Positions 22,140 through 33,960 are shown, numbered from the stretch's first letter. The stretch: 64,000 bases of DNA from Chaetoderma sp. LZ-2023a (GCA_034401795.1 CM067370.1:66585188-66649187); one strand, 5' to 3'. Numbers and translations: made by a program. The notes: generated from the letters alone by a model not told the origin.

Positions 22140-22955
22140 ATAGTGAGCTGAGTTCTACACCGTCTCCATTCAGCGACGACTCCCTCGATCAAGCGGTAGC
22201 ATCATACAATGGATTCCAAGCTCACATGCTCACCGACTTATGCCAGAAATTCACCAGCGGAATCGACAACCTCGCAATATAACCTGTTTTTGCCTGGTAG
22301 TGACGGCACCATTCGGAATGCCTCACAGGCGGGAACAGAGTTTAGAACCATATCGGACGTCCGCGACGGGCCAACTCCATTGGGGCCGAATCGTTGACGA
22401 TCACGACAAAGACATAATCCTTCAGACTACTATCGTTCACCCATGTCATCTACAGAGACCATATGGTAGGGTGACAATCCATATTACAGACAACCTCCCA
22501 CGCTGCCCCCTTCAAACATAACACTATACTCGAGGGGAACACCACTGCATCATCGGGAGGAATCGGCACCACCTTTTCGCTGGTACATCAGTTATGCTAC
22601 ACACCACAGCCATCAGCCGACTGCACCACCGTCATATGAGGAATATCAGTCCTCACACCAAGAAGAACGTCCGCGTAATCTTCATAATATTCCGCCTCAC
22701 ATCCATAGACCCATGCCGGTTTATAGTTCTACAACGGGGCAGGATTCACTGAATTGGAGTATGCTCGTTTTCGCTCCTCACCATCGGCATCAACGGATAA
22801 CACCAACACCACCACCACCACCACCACCACCACCGTCCGCACAATGACCAGCCTCAGATTACTCGTCAGTCTCGCAGATACCACCACCACTCGGATTCAA
22901 CCACTTCATTCTTCCTGTGGTCTTGGCCGAGTCATTCTCCCTCCAAAATTTACCC
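22140..22955 (+). pseudogene. gag 5' region of the giant-LTR element, plus-strand copy
   Basis: Pieces in several frames (22209-22397, 22754-22960) encode a low-complexity, Pro/Ser/His-rich polypeptide with QYNLFLPGSDGTIRNASQAG, HRPMPVYSST and a poly-Pro stretch. The same order of motifs is found on the opposite strand at 24330-23607, so this is the N-terminal gag region. Homology to that copy stops at about 22950, where the inverted copy's end is met. There are multiple stops and frameshifts. In the DNA a CACCAC repeat lies at about 22802-22835. Confidence 0.65.
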
Positions 22956-22974
22956 TACTCTGCGGGCACCGCCC

Positions 22975-24406
22975 CTACCCCCAGGCGCTTGATTCTGACT
23001 GGTCTGATGGTGGTGGTGACTGTGCAGTTGGTGTTGCTGATCTGGCGGGAGCACTACTGGCCAGGGCAATAGCTGCACCCTCTATCTCATTGATAGGATG
23101 GGGTTGGCGCCGGTTATTTTTCTCCCATTTTAGAAAGTTCTCGATACGAACCACGGCTGCCATTATTTGTGACAAACTTCTGTTGTCGCCGAGAAATAGT
23201 TTTTCTTTTAGAGTGGGTTCACCGCTTAATGCATCGATGAAAGTATTGAGATGCAAGTGAAGTACGCCCTCTGTATTGGTGCTCGGATATGTGCGGGTGA
23301 CTAGCCTTCGAATATGGCTAGCTAACTCAGGAAGAGTTTCTCTCATGCGTTGTCGAAGATTTTAAAGTTGCAGACGACTAGTTTCTCTTTAGAGCTGTGT
23401 CAACAAATCGCTCCGTGAGCGCTCGTTCCAGTTGGGTGTAGGTAGGTGTAGAATCCGTTCCCAGATCCGCAAGAACTTGCAGGGCTTTTCCCAAAAGTTG
23501 TGCTGCAAGATACTCACCCATCTGTCTATCGTCCCAGCAGTTAGTCCGACTTATTATTTCGAACTGGATTTTATAGTTGGTCCAGTCATTCTCCCTGCTA
23601 AATTCGGGAGCGAGGATGACTCAGCCAACACCGAGGGAAGAGTGAAGTGGTTGAAATCCGGGTGGTGCGGGTATCTGAGAAGGTGAGGATTGTACTGTAG
23701 TTGGTCGTGGTGGTGGTGGTGTTGGTGTCTCCCGTCGATGCCAATGTCGAGGAGCTAGGACATGCGTACTCCAATTTACTGAGTCCGCCCCATTTGTTGA
23801 GCCATATACCGGCATGGGTCTATGAATGGAAGGTGGATTGCGGTGAAGAGTGCTCGGTTGTTCCTCGCGCATTGAGGATTGTCGTTCCTCATATGGCGGT
23901 GGTGCAAGTGGCTCATGGTTATGATATGTGGCATGACTAATATACCAGCGAAATGGTGGTGCTGATTCCTCCCGATGACTCCCGTGGTGTTCCCCTTGAA
24001 TTTAGCGTTTCGCTAGAAGGGGACGGTGCGGGAGGTTGTCTATGTGGTGGATTATCACTGTCTCTGTAGGTAACACGGGTGAATGATAGTAGTCTGAAGG
24101 GCTGTAGATATGCCCATAATCGGGTCTTTGTTGGAGTCGGCCACGATTCGGCCCTGATGGAGTTGGCCTGTCGCGGATGTCCGAGATGGTTCTAAATTCT
24201 GATCCTGCCTGTGAGGCATCTCGAAAGGTACCATCGCTAACAAGTGAAAACAGGTTATAGTGCGGAGTTGTTGTTCTTCTTCTTTTCGTTTGCTGATCAT
24301 ACCGCCAGTCCTGTAAGTGACTATCGACATGATCATAAGCGTTAAGTGCGTGGATCCATGGTTTATTAGAGTGCGCCATGCGGCCTGGAACCTCCGTCTT
24401 CAGCAC
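22975..24406 (-). pseudogene. gag of a giant-LTR family element in inverted orientation
   Basis: Read on the minus strand: a Ser/Pro/His-rich N-terminal part (24406-24002, intact 134 codons), a poly-Pro part (23872-23621), a helical capsid-like part readable around 23600-23420 with W-x2-YK, W-x2-RQ and RALTERF, and an intact 123-codon end (23346-22975). The W/YK and ALTERF pattern fits capsid regions of Ty3-type gag (family knowledge). Stops and shifts separate the parts. It is the reverse-strand counterpart of 22140-22955, forming ~750-bp inverted arms. Confidence 0.65.
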
Positions 24407-24424
24407 TCGAGGTTTCTGTCAGGG

Positions 24425-24505
24425 TTACCTCACCCTTACCTCCTTTAGTCGCCTCTTACGACATGCAGAGGATATGGAAGGTGTATTCTAAGCCCCACCT
24501 ACAGG
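24425..24505 (+). mobile_element. possible conserved SINE core (Meta-like)
   Basis: A segment containing TTTAGTCGCCTCTTACGACA and, downstream, GTATTCTAAGCCCC and ACAGGG resembles a central domain I recall from widespread invertebrate SINEs (for example GTCGCC-TTTACGACA in bivalve elements). No tRNA head is visible here. It may be a fragment; the assignment rests on memory. Confidence 0.4.
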
Positions 24506-24520
24506 GCTTCGACCGTCTTG

Positions 24521-25015
24521 TGAGCATGGGAGCATTGACCAATCAGAGTAGTTAGATTTTGGAAATCACCAGGGAATCCCTCTAAATATGTCATCACGGC
24601 GACGTCATGCTCGAATCCACTTTTATTGTATATAAGGATGAGCATGATATCAAAGTCTTTAATCTTCCGATTACGCTGTTCCAGAGCAGTTTAGCATCAG
24701 TAATTGATATTCGTTTTGGAAAGTTTAAGTTAAAGTCATTGTTAGAAATTGAATTTAGTTTAGCTGAAATTATTGCAAGTTTTCATCAATATTGCGATAG
24801 CCTGCAATACGGCTTTGTTTGTTACAAGTTAATAATGTATATCATTTTAGTAATATTAAATTTTGCAAAGCATGCTAAGTTGTGCTTTGAAGATAATCAT
24901 CATAAGAGAAAGGAAGACCACCTTTCCCGAACTCACCGAGGACCCGATTAGATTCCAGAGAATCATGAGTTAAAATAAGTTATGAGAATCAGGATACACA
25001 TATTCGAATTTTTCA
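24521..25015 (+). repeat. 5' LTR of the nested Ty3/gypsy element (left limit uncertain)
   Basis: It ends ...TTTTTCA at 25015, followed by a primer-binding site. A TATA box (TATATAAG, 24629-24636) lies where an LTR promoter should. TGAGC at 24521 is a plausible start, but no matching target duplication is found, so the 5' end may be truncated. The final 16 bp recur at 29301-29316. Confidence 0.6.
24629..24636 (+). promoter_or_regulatory. TATA box in Ty3 LTR
   Basis: TATATAAG, about 380 bp before the LTR end, oriented with gag-pol. Confidence 0.5.
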
Positions 25016-25016
25016 T

Positions 25017-25032
25017 TGGCGACCGCGACAAG
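25017..25032 (+). promoter_or_regulatory. primer-binding site, tRNA-Arg type
   Basis: TGGCGACCGCGACAAG closely resembles TGGCGACCGTGACAGG, the tRNA-Arg-primed PBS I recall for 412/mdg1-like Ty3 elements. It lies one base after the LTR end. Confidence 0.7.
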
Positions 25033-25479
25033 ACCAACATCTTCAAGACGATCATCGTACGACTACATCAGACAAGAAACACAGTGAGTACTAGTTTATG
25101 GAGGGAATCACTGAGGTGGAAACTCACTACAGCATTACGCTACACTTATCGACAGCTACTTACAGACCATCTTAGATTCTGACCGCATAACATTTTCTGC
25201 CCACACTGAATACAAATCAGATCGTACCATAAAGATTACGTTAGAAGTACCCAACTGCAATAGTGAACATCCTGAACATACATCAGGAACTGTAGCACAG
25301 ATTAATGCAACCATTTACTTTGCATGAAGCCCACCATTAGCATCATCGACGTGAATAGAGAGCCTGATTTCACGAGAAATATTGTATCACCTCCGCCAAC
25401 AACTTATCCAGCTAGTATGGCAACGGCTCATCAACAGACCCAACAGTTACCTATCCGTTCAATTCCGACCTAGGAGAGA

Positions 25480-26440
25480 ATGGAGTCTCCAAATATGCTG
25501 TTCCAGGAGTTTAACCAAATGACGCTGGACCTTAAGGAAAGCCTTAATTGTTTCGCAACGTCCTCCCTAGACCGAGAGGAACAAAGAATCAAATGTGAAA
25601 CCCTTCATGATCACGTTCGACACATCATGCCGTGCGATGGGCATATTCCGGCCGAGGTATGCGAGTACCTTGAGGCGTGCCGATTCGCATTAGATGCCAT
25701 GAAACCCGGACAAGCAGGCGATCCCGCCTATATTGTCAGTTGGATGACCCGGGAACAACTTCACAAAGAGGTCGAGATGTTCCTCACTACTCGAGACAGA
25801 GATACCGTGATGTGGGATGAATTGCATGCCCACATTATCAAGTACTTCGCATCCGCCAACGAGTCCGAGCGACTCAAATGCGAGATAGAAAATGTACGAC
25901 AGAAGAGAGGTGAGGGAATTAACTCCTTTAATAGGCGATTCCGCACCATGGCCCAGAAGGCCGACCCCAACGACAATCAAGATAGCCGACGAATAGTCGT
26001 TAGGCCATACGTCAAGGCTTTATCGGACATATCTTGACCATGCAGAGTAATTACGAAAGGGAATGATACCCTAGACAAAGCAACCCGATACACTGAAGAA
26101 CAGGGCGACATGAGCGGCATACTCGAAGCAATGAATCTGAAAGACAGTAGGAGACAAGACCATCCCCCCCCCCCTCCCCCACCCCCCATGGAAATCGACG
26201 AATTCGAACACGAAATGAATTTGAATCCCCATCCCGAGCCCACTGTGAAACGACCGTAACTGACTGGCGAAGACAGTTAGACAAACTAGTAAAGAGAATG
26301 ATCGTGAGACAGGACAAGGTGATGCACAACATGTTCGCGATGGTTAAGGGACTACAGGATGAAATGCTTATGAAGTTAACCAGAATGAATGTAGCCGCAC
26401 AACAAGCACCGCGCGCATCCGGAAACAAGCAGCCTTGACA
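25480..26440 (+). pseudogene. Ty3/gypsy gag (capsid part intact, then frameshifted)
   Basis: The first 185 codons are open. ATG 25480 starts a helical capsid-like protein with SWMTREQLHKEVEMFL, DTVMWDELHAHII and a GEGINSFNRRFRTMA segment that fits the gag capsid C-terminal signature (E/S-x-FxxRF). After a frame change at about 26037-26050 the coding continues in pieces with a C-run encoding poly-Pro at about 26163-26187. Gag packages the element RNA. Zinc knuckles follow downstream. The polyprotein is not translatable as it stands. Confidence 0.8.
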
Positions 26441-26870
26441 GATAACATGTCACAATTATGGACAAACTGGCCATACCAAGCGACAATGCCAAAACATGGT
26501 GGCATTCAACTGACAGACTGACTCAAAGAAGACAATAACGTGTTATAATTGCGGGAAGATTGGCCATATGGCCCGAGAACGCCGCACAAGTAAAACGCCG
26601 AACCACAGCCTGCCGAAACAGCAGCAACCGGCACAGACGCAACAACAGAGACCAACCCAGCAACAACGTCCACCTCAGGCTCAACGACAGGAGTCACAAC
26701 AATCGCAACCACAGCAACAATGTCAACCACAGTTTAGACCCATATTCAAAAGATGTCATGATGAAGAACCGCAGGAAGCAAGGAAGCGACCCGCACATCA
26801 TCACGACCACATGTTTGACAGTAAGTGTTGGAAATGTGGCGCAGCTGACCATGTAGAGTAGGAAACATGG
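26440..26870 (+). pseudogene. Ty3 nucleocapsid zinc knuckles, all damaged
   Basis: Three CCHC-like motifs are visible in shifting frames: near 26448 (CHNYGQTGHTKRQC, second Cys replaced by Tyr), near 26540 (CYNCGKIGHMARER, last Cys replaced by Arg) and near 26826 (CWKCGAADHVE then a stop). A Gln/Pro-rich linker lies between the second and third. None keeps all four ligands. Confidence 0.75.
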
Positions 26871-27171
26871 AAGTGGATGCCATGACGACACTGACCTGGG
26901 GTTCCAGAAACACTAGACAGGACAACCAAAATCGTTTAGACGACCAACCCTACGAAGACGAAGATGGCTTCATCCTAACTGGCAAGAACACCGACGCCTA
27001 TGGAGAAGTGGTTTGTGGCAGTGACTGCAATATGCAGAGTGCGTGCCGCGATTACTATGGAAGTAGCAGAAGATGCTCATACGTGGAAGCCATGTCTGGT
27101 GGACCACGCGGTGACTGGTTAAACAGCGACGGAGGGAACACGCGACTGACCGGTTCCTGGTCCGACTCTTA

Positions 27172-28221
27172 TTGAGTGAGACGATGGGTCGCAGCAACAC
27201 AGTCAATACCGGTAAGCATAGTATAGATATTCTTATTGATACTGGTCCCAGTACATCGCTTATTAGGAGCGATATTTGTAAGACCTTATTAGGCACCCGA
27301 CCCTTAAGGAAGGTGCAGGTTTTATTAGCTGTGAATGGTTCACCCATTGACATTTTAGGCGAAACTGAGGTCAAGTTTCATGGTGCATGGCCAATCCCCG
27401 TCATGATTGCTAGGAAAATGCATCATCGGGGATTAATTGGAGCCGATGCTTTACACGTGGGTGGAGCCGTCATTAATTACAGAAAGGCAGAAATGGAATG
27501 GTTTGGTAAAACATACAAATTACACATTCCCTATAGGCACCAGAATGATTACTATGCTGAGGCCAGTATCACTGAGACAACTGGTAACAATGTTATCGAC
27601 GATGTTCTTAAGGAATACACTGATATCTTTGATACCGCTCGTCCGAAAGAACTGGGTATGAATCCTCTAGTAGAGTATACGATCCCTACCAATTGTTATC
27701 CAATTAGACAACGTGCTTACAGGTTACCGTTGATCAAACAGCATGTTGTGGAAGAGCAAGTCAAGGAGATGCTGGATGCAGGCATCATAAGGCCTTCATC
27801 ATCTCCTTGGGCATCTCCCATCACTCTAGTTCCCAAGAAGGATGGAACGACTCGATTTTGTATAGACTACAGTCGTCTTAATGAGGCAGTACCTAGAGAC
27901 AATTTTCCATTGGCCAATATTTCGGATATTTTCCATAGTATGCTGGGGGCAACTCTGTTTTCTACAATGGATTTGAAGTCTGGGTATTGGCAGATTCCAA
28001 TGGCAGCCAAAGACATTGAGAAGACAGCGTTTGTGTGCCCAGCTGGGCAGCTTGAATGGCTTCGTATGCCCTTTGGTTTTAGAAATAGTGGCGCGGTTTT
28101 CCAACGCGCCATGAACGCGGTTTTCCGCGGGTATGTAGGTAAGTTCATGCATGTGTTTGTCGATGACATTGTGGTATACTCTAGAAGTCATAAGGAACAT
28201 GCTCATCATCTGGATTGGTGA
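27172..28221 (+). pseudogene. Ty3/gypsy protease and reverse transcriptase (349-codon open frame)
   Basis: The aspartic protease comes first: ILIDTGPSTSLI carries the catalytic DTG. RT follows with YRLPLIKQHVVEEQVKEML, SSPWASPITLVPKKDGTTRF, CIDYSRLNEAV, MDLKSGYWQIPM, TAFVCPAGQLEWLRMPFGF and the catalytic FVDD (28156-28167) in place of the usual YVDD. This order and the motif style are diagnostic of Ty3/gypsy. The frame ends at a TGA at 28219-28221 and resumes in another frame (LLGYHISVAG). An intact ATG near 27181 could start translation but normally gag-pol is one polyprotein. Confidence 0.92.
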
Positions 28222-28915
28222 TGAAGAGATTGCGTGAACACAACCTCCAGTTGAAGCGTAAGAAAAGTGTGATTTCGCTAGTAAGTCAGTGGATCTGCTT
28301 GGTTATCACATCTCTGTGGCTGGTATCTCACCCCAGGTACAAAAGGTTAAAGTCATCCATGAGATGGCGCCTCCGCAGGATGTAGCAGGAGTCAGAACCA
28401 TTTTAGGCGCAACTGGTTATTACAGGTCATGGGACCGGGTTACGCAGAGATAGCCAGGCCCCTAATTGATCTGATGAAGAAGTACCGATGGTTTGAATGG
28501 GGTAAAGAACAGCAGGTGGCGTTTGACAGGTTAAAGAACCTGCTATGCAGTGAAACTGTACTAGCCTATCCTGATTTGAAGAAGCCCTATCATCTGTACA
28601 CCAACGCATCTTCTTACGTGATAGGTGCAATTCTTGTACAGGAAGATGACCATGGTATGGAGCGAGTTATCCAGTATGTAAGCAGTACCCTCAAGGAATC
28701 CCAGCTCAGCTGGCCGGTTATTGAGAAGGAGGCTTGAAGAAATTGTGTCCCTATCTTTTCGGTGCTGATTTCACCGTGTATACGGATCACAAACCTCTTA
28801 AGAGTCTGTTTGTGGGTGAAGTCCGTAATACTAAGGTCCAACGTTGGGCAGTGCTTATAGCCGAGTATGGGTGTTAGATCGAATACATCAAAGGATATCA
28901 TAATGTCCGTGCAGA
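28221..28915 (+). pseudogene. Ty3 RT thumb and RNase H
   Basis: After 28221 the frame shifts; from 28429 the sequence encodes the RT end and RNase H with HLYTNASSYVIGAILVQ, where the catalytic TDAS aspartate is Asn. The frame ends at a TGA at 28735-28737, and the rest (VYTDHKPLKSLF, then AEYG and IEYIKGYHNVRADMLSRL) is in another frame with a stop near 28877. Confidence 0.85.
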
Positions 28916-28916
28916 C

Positions 28917-29316
28917 ATGTTGTCTCGTCTGAGACAATCTCGGGAAGCTGTAACGTTCGACACCGGTGATTTTGTTATTCCGGAGGTGGAGGATGGAGTT
29001 CTTCCCCATATTCCGATGGAAGCATACGGTATCCCATACCAGGAATTTTGTGATGAACAGCTAGCTGAATTCCCTGATATGTTCGTCAATGTTGCGGAGG
29101 ATTACGCGGTACATAACGGCACGTTATACTGTTCCCGTGCCCCATCAGCATTAGATGCTGAGCATCCTCGTTTGGTATTACCTTCCCGATACCGCACCCT
29201 GGTAATGGAAGAAGCACATCATCATGCGGGTCATCAAGGACTTCAGAAAACCTTGAGTTTGATCCGGGATGCGTTTCTTTGGAAATCCTTAAGAAAGGAT
29301 ATATTCGAATTTTTCA
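28917..29316 (+). pseudogene. Ty3 integrase N-terminus, truncated
   Basis: The frame encodes the spacer and integrase zinc-binding start (RYRTLVMEEAHHHAGHQG, with the HxxxxH half of the HHCC domain) but ends before the Cys pair and the whole DDE core. The last 16 bases (29301-29316) are identical to the last 16 bases of this element's 5' LTR, so pol is joined directly to the end of the 3' LTR by an internal deletion. Confidence 0.8.
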
Positions 29317-29752
29317 ACGTGATTATAACGTCAGGGCAATATTTTGAAGATAATCAGGAAGAGTTTTTTCCAGGATAACTCAGCCATTTATCAACCGATT
29401 TTGAAATGGTTTACAGATTTGGAAAGCCCGTCGAATTCTGGTCTTGATTAATGCCAGGTTTAATGGAAACAGACAATCAGTAAGGATTACAGAGTACCAG
29501 CTCGGTACACTATAAGCGCCATCCTATCTAGATCACAACTACGCGCTCCATAGAAACAGTGTCCCGGCGCGCGCATGCGCATAATGCGTTTTAACGAACT
29601 TAGTCGTTTTTAGACATGCTCTCTCTCCCATAGGCCTATATACGCTTATAGTTCTACCCAGAGGGGCGTGTTCAGGAAACGAATCCTAGACGGGCGGCGC
29701 GTACCCAGCTTAGCTGGTACAGCCGGTACCCGACCGGTCGACCCGAACTACA
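29317..29752 (-). repeat. inverted fragment of the giant LTR (first ~430 bp)
   Basis: Read on the minus strand it begins TGTAGTTCGGGTCGACCGG and parallels the start of the right LTR (29891 onward) up to the CACGTGG-TGACGTCA region, ending at 29317 next to the Ty3 end. It retains the ~50-bp segment the left LTR lacks. Together with the inverted gag it indicates a second family member inserted in reverse. Confidence 0.85.
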
Positions 29753-29878
29753 GTCTCTTGAATACGCATCTATTGTGTCACTACTCCTCTCCGGCCATGC
29801 ACCTACCCGGGAAGTCTATAATTCCCACTTAGCGTACGTCCGTGCGTCGATCCGCCATGTGTGATCGTTTGTCAAACT

Positions 29879-29890
29879 AGGAGGTGGTGG
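29879..29890 (+). promoter_or_regulatory. polypurine tract before the right LTR
   Basis: AGGAGGTGGTGG sits directly 5' of TGTAG, where the plus-strand primer belongs; two T interruptions make it imperfect. Confidence 0.55.
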
Positions 29891-32800
29891 TGTAGTTCGG
29901 ATCGACCGGACAGGTACTGGCTGTACCAGCCAAGCTGAATATGCACCGCCCATCCTGGATTCGTTCCCTAAACACGGCCCCCTGGGTAGAGTGTATATGA
30001 GCCTATGAGAGAGATCGTGTTATAAAAACGACTAAGTTTGTTAAAGCGCATAGTGTGCATGCACAAGCTTAAATGCTATTTTTGACAGAGCGCGTAGTTT
30101 ACGACCAAGATAGAATAACGGTACGATATAACCCTTTTTGGTCACCTGTTCCCGCCGAATGTGGCATTAATCAAGACTAGAATTCAACGGGCTTTCCAAA
30201 TCTGTAAACCATTTCAAAATCGGTTAAGAAATGGCTGAGTTATCCACGGAAAACCGCTTTTGATTATCTTCAAAATATTGCTGTGACATCATAACCACGT
30301 GTACGCAGAACTTCTAGAATGTTCTAGAACATTCGACTGCGTTATTATTAGCTATGCGCTTATTGGCTGTTGCTCGACTGATAATTGGTTGGAGCCTGCG
30401 CCTGTGATGTCACGAGTAGTATAAGAGGAGACGAGATCCAGAGCTCGAGAGCATCCTCGGCCAGAGGCCGAATAGGTTGGACCTGTGTCAGCTACGATCA
30501 GCACGACAGGCATTAGGCAGATCACTTCGCTTTCTGTCGGTTTCTCTCCCCAGCAGTAATCCAACTCACCGCACTAACGCAATTTTGTAACACGAATATA
30601 CCAAGAACTAATTCGGAACACGAACTTGCGGTGAGGCCTTTCCTGGCCTGGAAATGTGATTCTACAGATGTAGAGGCAGCAATGTTCTTTGGTGGATGAC
30701 GCGCCGGATCTGCCGGCCACGCCAAAAAGTAGTTATTTAACCATCCCCGTACTGATGTCGTGCAGGTTTATCTAAACTTTTCGACCGCAGCAAGTAAACT
30801 TTGCCCGGTACGTCTTCAGAGCTGGTTGACGTACCCCGCACCGTTAAGCTTAGTTATGTATCTTCATCCACATTTTACAACCCCCGCTTATGATCCGGTT
30901 GTTGTCAACTTCCATCCATGTACGGGAACTTTCATCACAGCAGTAATGTTATCGTATCTCTTGCTGACTACTCGTTAGTCATTCTATATTCTGATTACAG
31001 TCCTGAGTTCGCTCCGCTCCCGTCATGAGCCGCTTGCGGGAATCCTATTTGCAGAAGCCAGCCTGTGGGGACTTTCCAGCTTCCAGGGAATGTATCAACT
31101 CACATCAACCTAAGAGTGACGTATCAATTTCAGTAACATGATAGCCCAGCTTTAAGAATGGCTATCAATTATTCAAGTAACTATACTTGACATTTTAATT
31201 ATTCCGTTAATTATATTTTTGATAATTATACCGTATCTGTGTAAATGGTCCCGATGACTAAGAGGCACCGTAGCAGTCTTAGGACCGCTAGTTATAATTT
31301 CTGTATCTGTTTATAGTTATTCTATTTTCTGTAAGGTGTTTTTGCTAAATGCACCATTGTAGGTTCCTTAACCTGTACTATAGATATATTATTCTGATCA
31401 TTTTACACTGTATTGATTGTTCTGATTGGTTTATATATGGCCAGTGGCCATCAGTTCATATGTTTTGTTTATTTGTAGAAAATATAAGACTGCAGTGCAC
31501 GTAGGCAACACTATACAGCAACATTTATATATGCAGCACATTCTCCCGCTACCAACAATTTTTCACTGAGGTCGCCGTCCGTGCTATAACTCTGTTTAGC
31601 CCGGCATGTTACCAACTAAAACCTTTTCTATTCAGCCCGATAGGATAGGTTCAAATGATTAGAGACAATTTCTTCATTAGGAAACACTTAGTGTATGCCT
31701 CTTTTCCGGTAGTTGCGATAATTTAACCCTGCACTCCGGCAAGGTTGTGTAAGATTGGCCAAAATACCTAAAGGTCCTCATATTTCTAAGTTATTGTCTC
31801 TCTTCATGTTCTACTAAGCCTTATGGCTTCTTAATTGTTTGGATGTCCCTATCCGCACCATGGACTGATCCGACCCTGGGAAACTATTGGGGTTTCCGAG
31901 CGGTGATGGCCAGGGTGTGGTGTCACACGCATTCCCCATGTATCTTCGGATAATCAGTAGTTAGCACCTTTGCCAATGTAGGAAAGCACTGCGAAAACAT
32001 GTCTTAATTATTATTTTCTTTAATCTGCTGAACAATCCTCCAGCACCGCAGTGCATAGCTGGGTAACTTGCGTTTAAACCCAACGACAGGTTAAAAAGTT
32101 AGTTCCATAGGACCTGGTGGCGGGCGAGATGCGCACCCCCACCGAATTCCATAACAATGTCTGGGCATGATATTCAGATCTGCCACACCCTCACGAGAAG
32201 GACATTTATGGTGGGTATTCATCTCTCTTACCCCACCATAACAATAGATCAGTTACCTAAAAATGATTTTGTGAAAAGTAACCAATGTCCTGTGACATTT
32301 TATGTGGTTATGGAGTGAGATGTCCGGATTCTTATCCAGTTCGGAGATCTTACTAAGTAACATGTATGCACGCTGTCTTCAGTATTGATGTCTTAGGGCA
32401 TCTGTTCTCAATGATAGCCATATCTTAAAGCTAGGTAGACACCATTCATTTGCGGCCTAAAACAATTCTTGTCTTTAAAAACTAAATATTAGGTTAAGCA
32501 TTGACGAAGGCCCGCATAAATAAAAGCGGCAACTACTAATTCAGCATACTGAGAATTACATAAGATGGTGACGTGGGAATCCTTCGGGAATCATTCGTCA
32601 CGTCTTCATGTAAAACAGCACACAACCGTATAGTCATAATCTCACTAGGTATGGTCTTTTCTTTACAGCATTTTGTTTAAATATTAGAGTGGCCCCCTTT
32701 TGACTACTACTCTTCTCCAGCTTTAAGCAGTGGCAACATTTTCCCGTAGTGGAAGCCCATGCGAGGCACTTGCCTCTCGCAAGGATTCATTGACAACAGT

Positions 32801-33414
32801 CCATGCGAGGATAATACTCCTCACCCAAACTAGCACTAGGAGTAATGCCCGCGTGAGGCACATGATTTTCCATCACTACAAAGATAATTTTCTTTCCTTT
32901 CAGCTTGGAGGTATAATAGCTTATATTAAGTTAATTAGTTAAGTCTCGTCTATGGGAGCCTCCCTTGCGGGGATACCTCTGCGGACCTACGAGTCTGTTT
33001 GGTACCTCCGGGAGCCCCACATTTAAAAGTTCATCAGGCTGTCTCCATGTCTTGTATTTTCGTATGCTTATTATTTTTATCTAGCATACTTGATGGTCTG
33101 TTTAGGTAAAACTATTGTATAGACTTATTTTAATTCCGTCACCAAATCAAATCTTGTAAGTCCATAGATCACGAAATTGCTATGGACAGGAATACTGGTG
33201 ACACAAACTCTTGTGATGAAACTTTTGTGTTTAATGTTCGCGACGATGGTCGCATGGCCCCACCGGAACTATTGAGTTCCACCAGCCTTAGGAGCCGGTC
33301 TTTGTTACCCATAGGGCAGTATCGTACAGGATCCATCACCCGAGACCGTGCACTTACGGCACGGCGAGTCGACATTGGACACCGGAACGGCCCGACACTA
33401 CCCCGTGAGCTACA
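29891..33414 (+). repeat. right (3') LTR, 3524 bp
   Basis: It runs TGTAG to CTACA. Compared with the left LTR it retains ~50 bp near 29910-29960 and ~53 bp at about 30418-30470 including GTATAAG (30419-30425), has an extra ~34 bp near 32745-32780, and lacks 27 bp near 33347. Confidence 0.92.
30419..30425 (+). promoter_or_regulatory. TATA-like GTATAAG in right LTR
   Basis: It lies ~55-60 bp after two inverted CCAAT-like boxes. The left LTR has a deletion removing this segment. Confidence 0.4.
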
Positions 33415-33956
33415 ATAGTATTTTAGGTGGTAAGTATGATTTAAGTCGTCGCATGATCCCAATGTTTCTTGCCACCTTATATGTTACAATCTCTATGTGT
33501 TTCTCCCAGATTAGATTCTTATTCAAGTAGAGACCTAAAACTTTAACAAACTCAGCCTCTTGTATTTCTTAATTATCAATGTACAGTTCTGGTAAGCCAT
33601 TTTTCTTTAGTTTTCTAGATTTTGTAAAGAGCATGTAATTAGTTTTTCCGACATTCAGTGATAATTTATTTACTTTAAACCAATTTATTACTTTTTCCAT
33701 TTCTTCATTTACATATTTATATAGTGTTTCTATGTTCTTGTTGTGGCAAAAACTGTTGGTGTCATCTGCAAACAGTATTAATGAAAAGTGCTGACAAATA
33801 TCAGTGGCAGATCCAGGGGGTGGCACTCGGGGGCACGTGACATTATTTAGTTATTTTGTCCAAAACAATATTACAAATTTATCTAAGAAATTTAGAAAAT
33901 AGCGGACGTACTGAGACGGTCTGGTAATTAGCGAAGTCAAAAGAGGCCTTGGCTTT

Positions 33957-33960
<4 letters not shown>
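33415..33960 (-). mobile_element. upstream half of the LINE split by the giant LTR element
   Basis: Minus-strand coding matches the 4.6-7.9-kb [30 protein letters not shown] and LKSYLPPKI lead up to the LTR insertion, and [20 protein letters not shown] lies beyond at 33890-33956, adjacent to the TA tract. The part between (about 33806-33850) is foreign sequence and much of the RT is deleted. TSD ATAG is 33415-33418. Confidence 0.88.

Larger units (their letters stand above)
18560..33414 (+). mobile_element. giant-LTR retrotransposon (14.9 kb) with nested insertions
   Basis: It is bounded by two ~3.5-kb direct repeats that start TGTAG and end CTACA, followed on the left by a TGGCGCCCGA-type primer-binding site, preceded on the right by a purine-rich tract, and flanked by the 4-bp duplication ATAG. 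The interior (about 7.8 kb) has a plus-strand gag start, an inverted gag region, a Ty3/gypsy gag-pol element and an inverted fragment of this element's own LTR. No pol clearly belonging to the LTR family itself was found, so this copy is non-autonomous or gutted, similar in build to plant LARD elements (family knowledge). PBS, PPT and LTRs all indicate plus orientation. Confidence 0.9.

Noticed and set aside
24607-24951. 114-codon plus ORF in the Ty3 LTR
   Set aside because: Lies in the LTR promoter/R region, A/T-rich composition, no motif.
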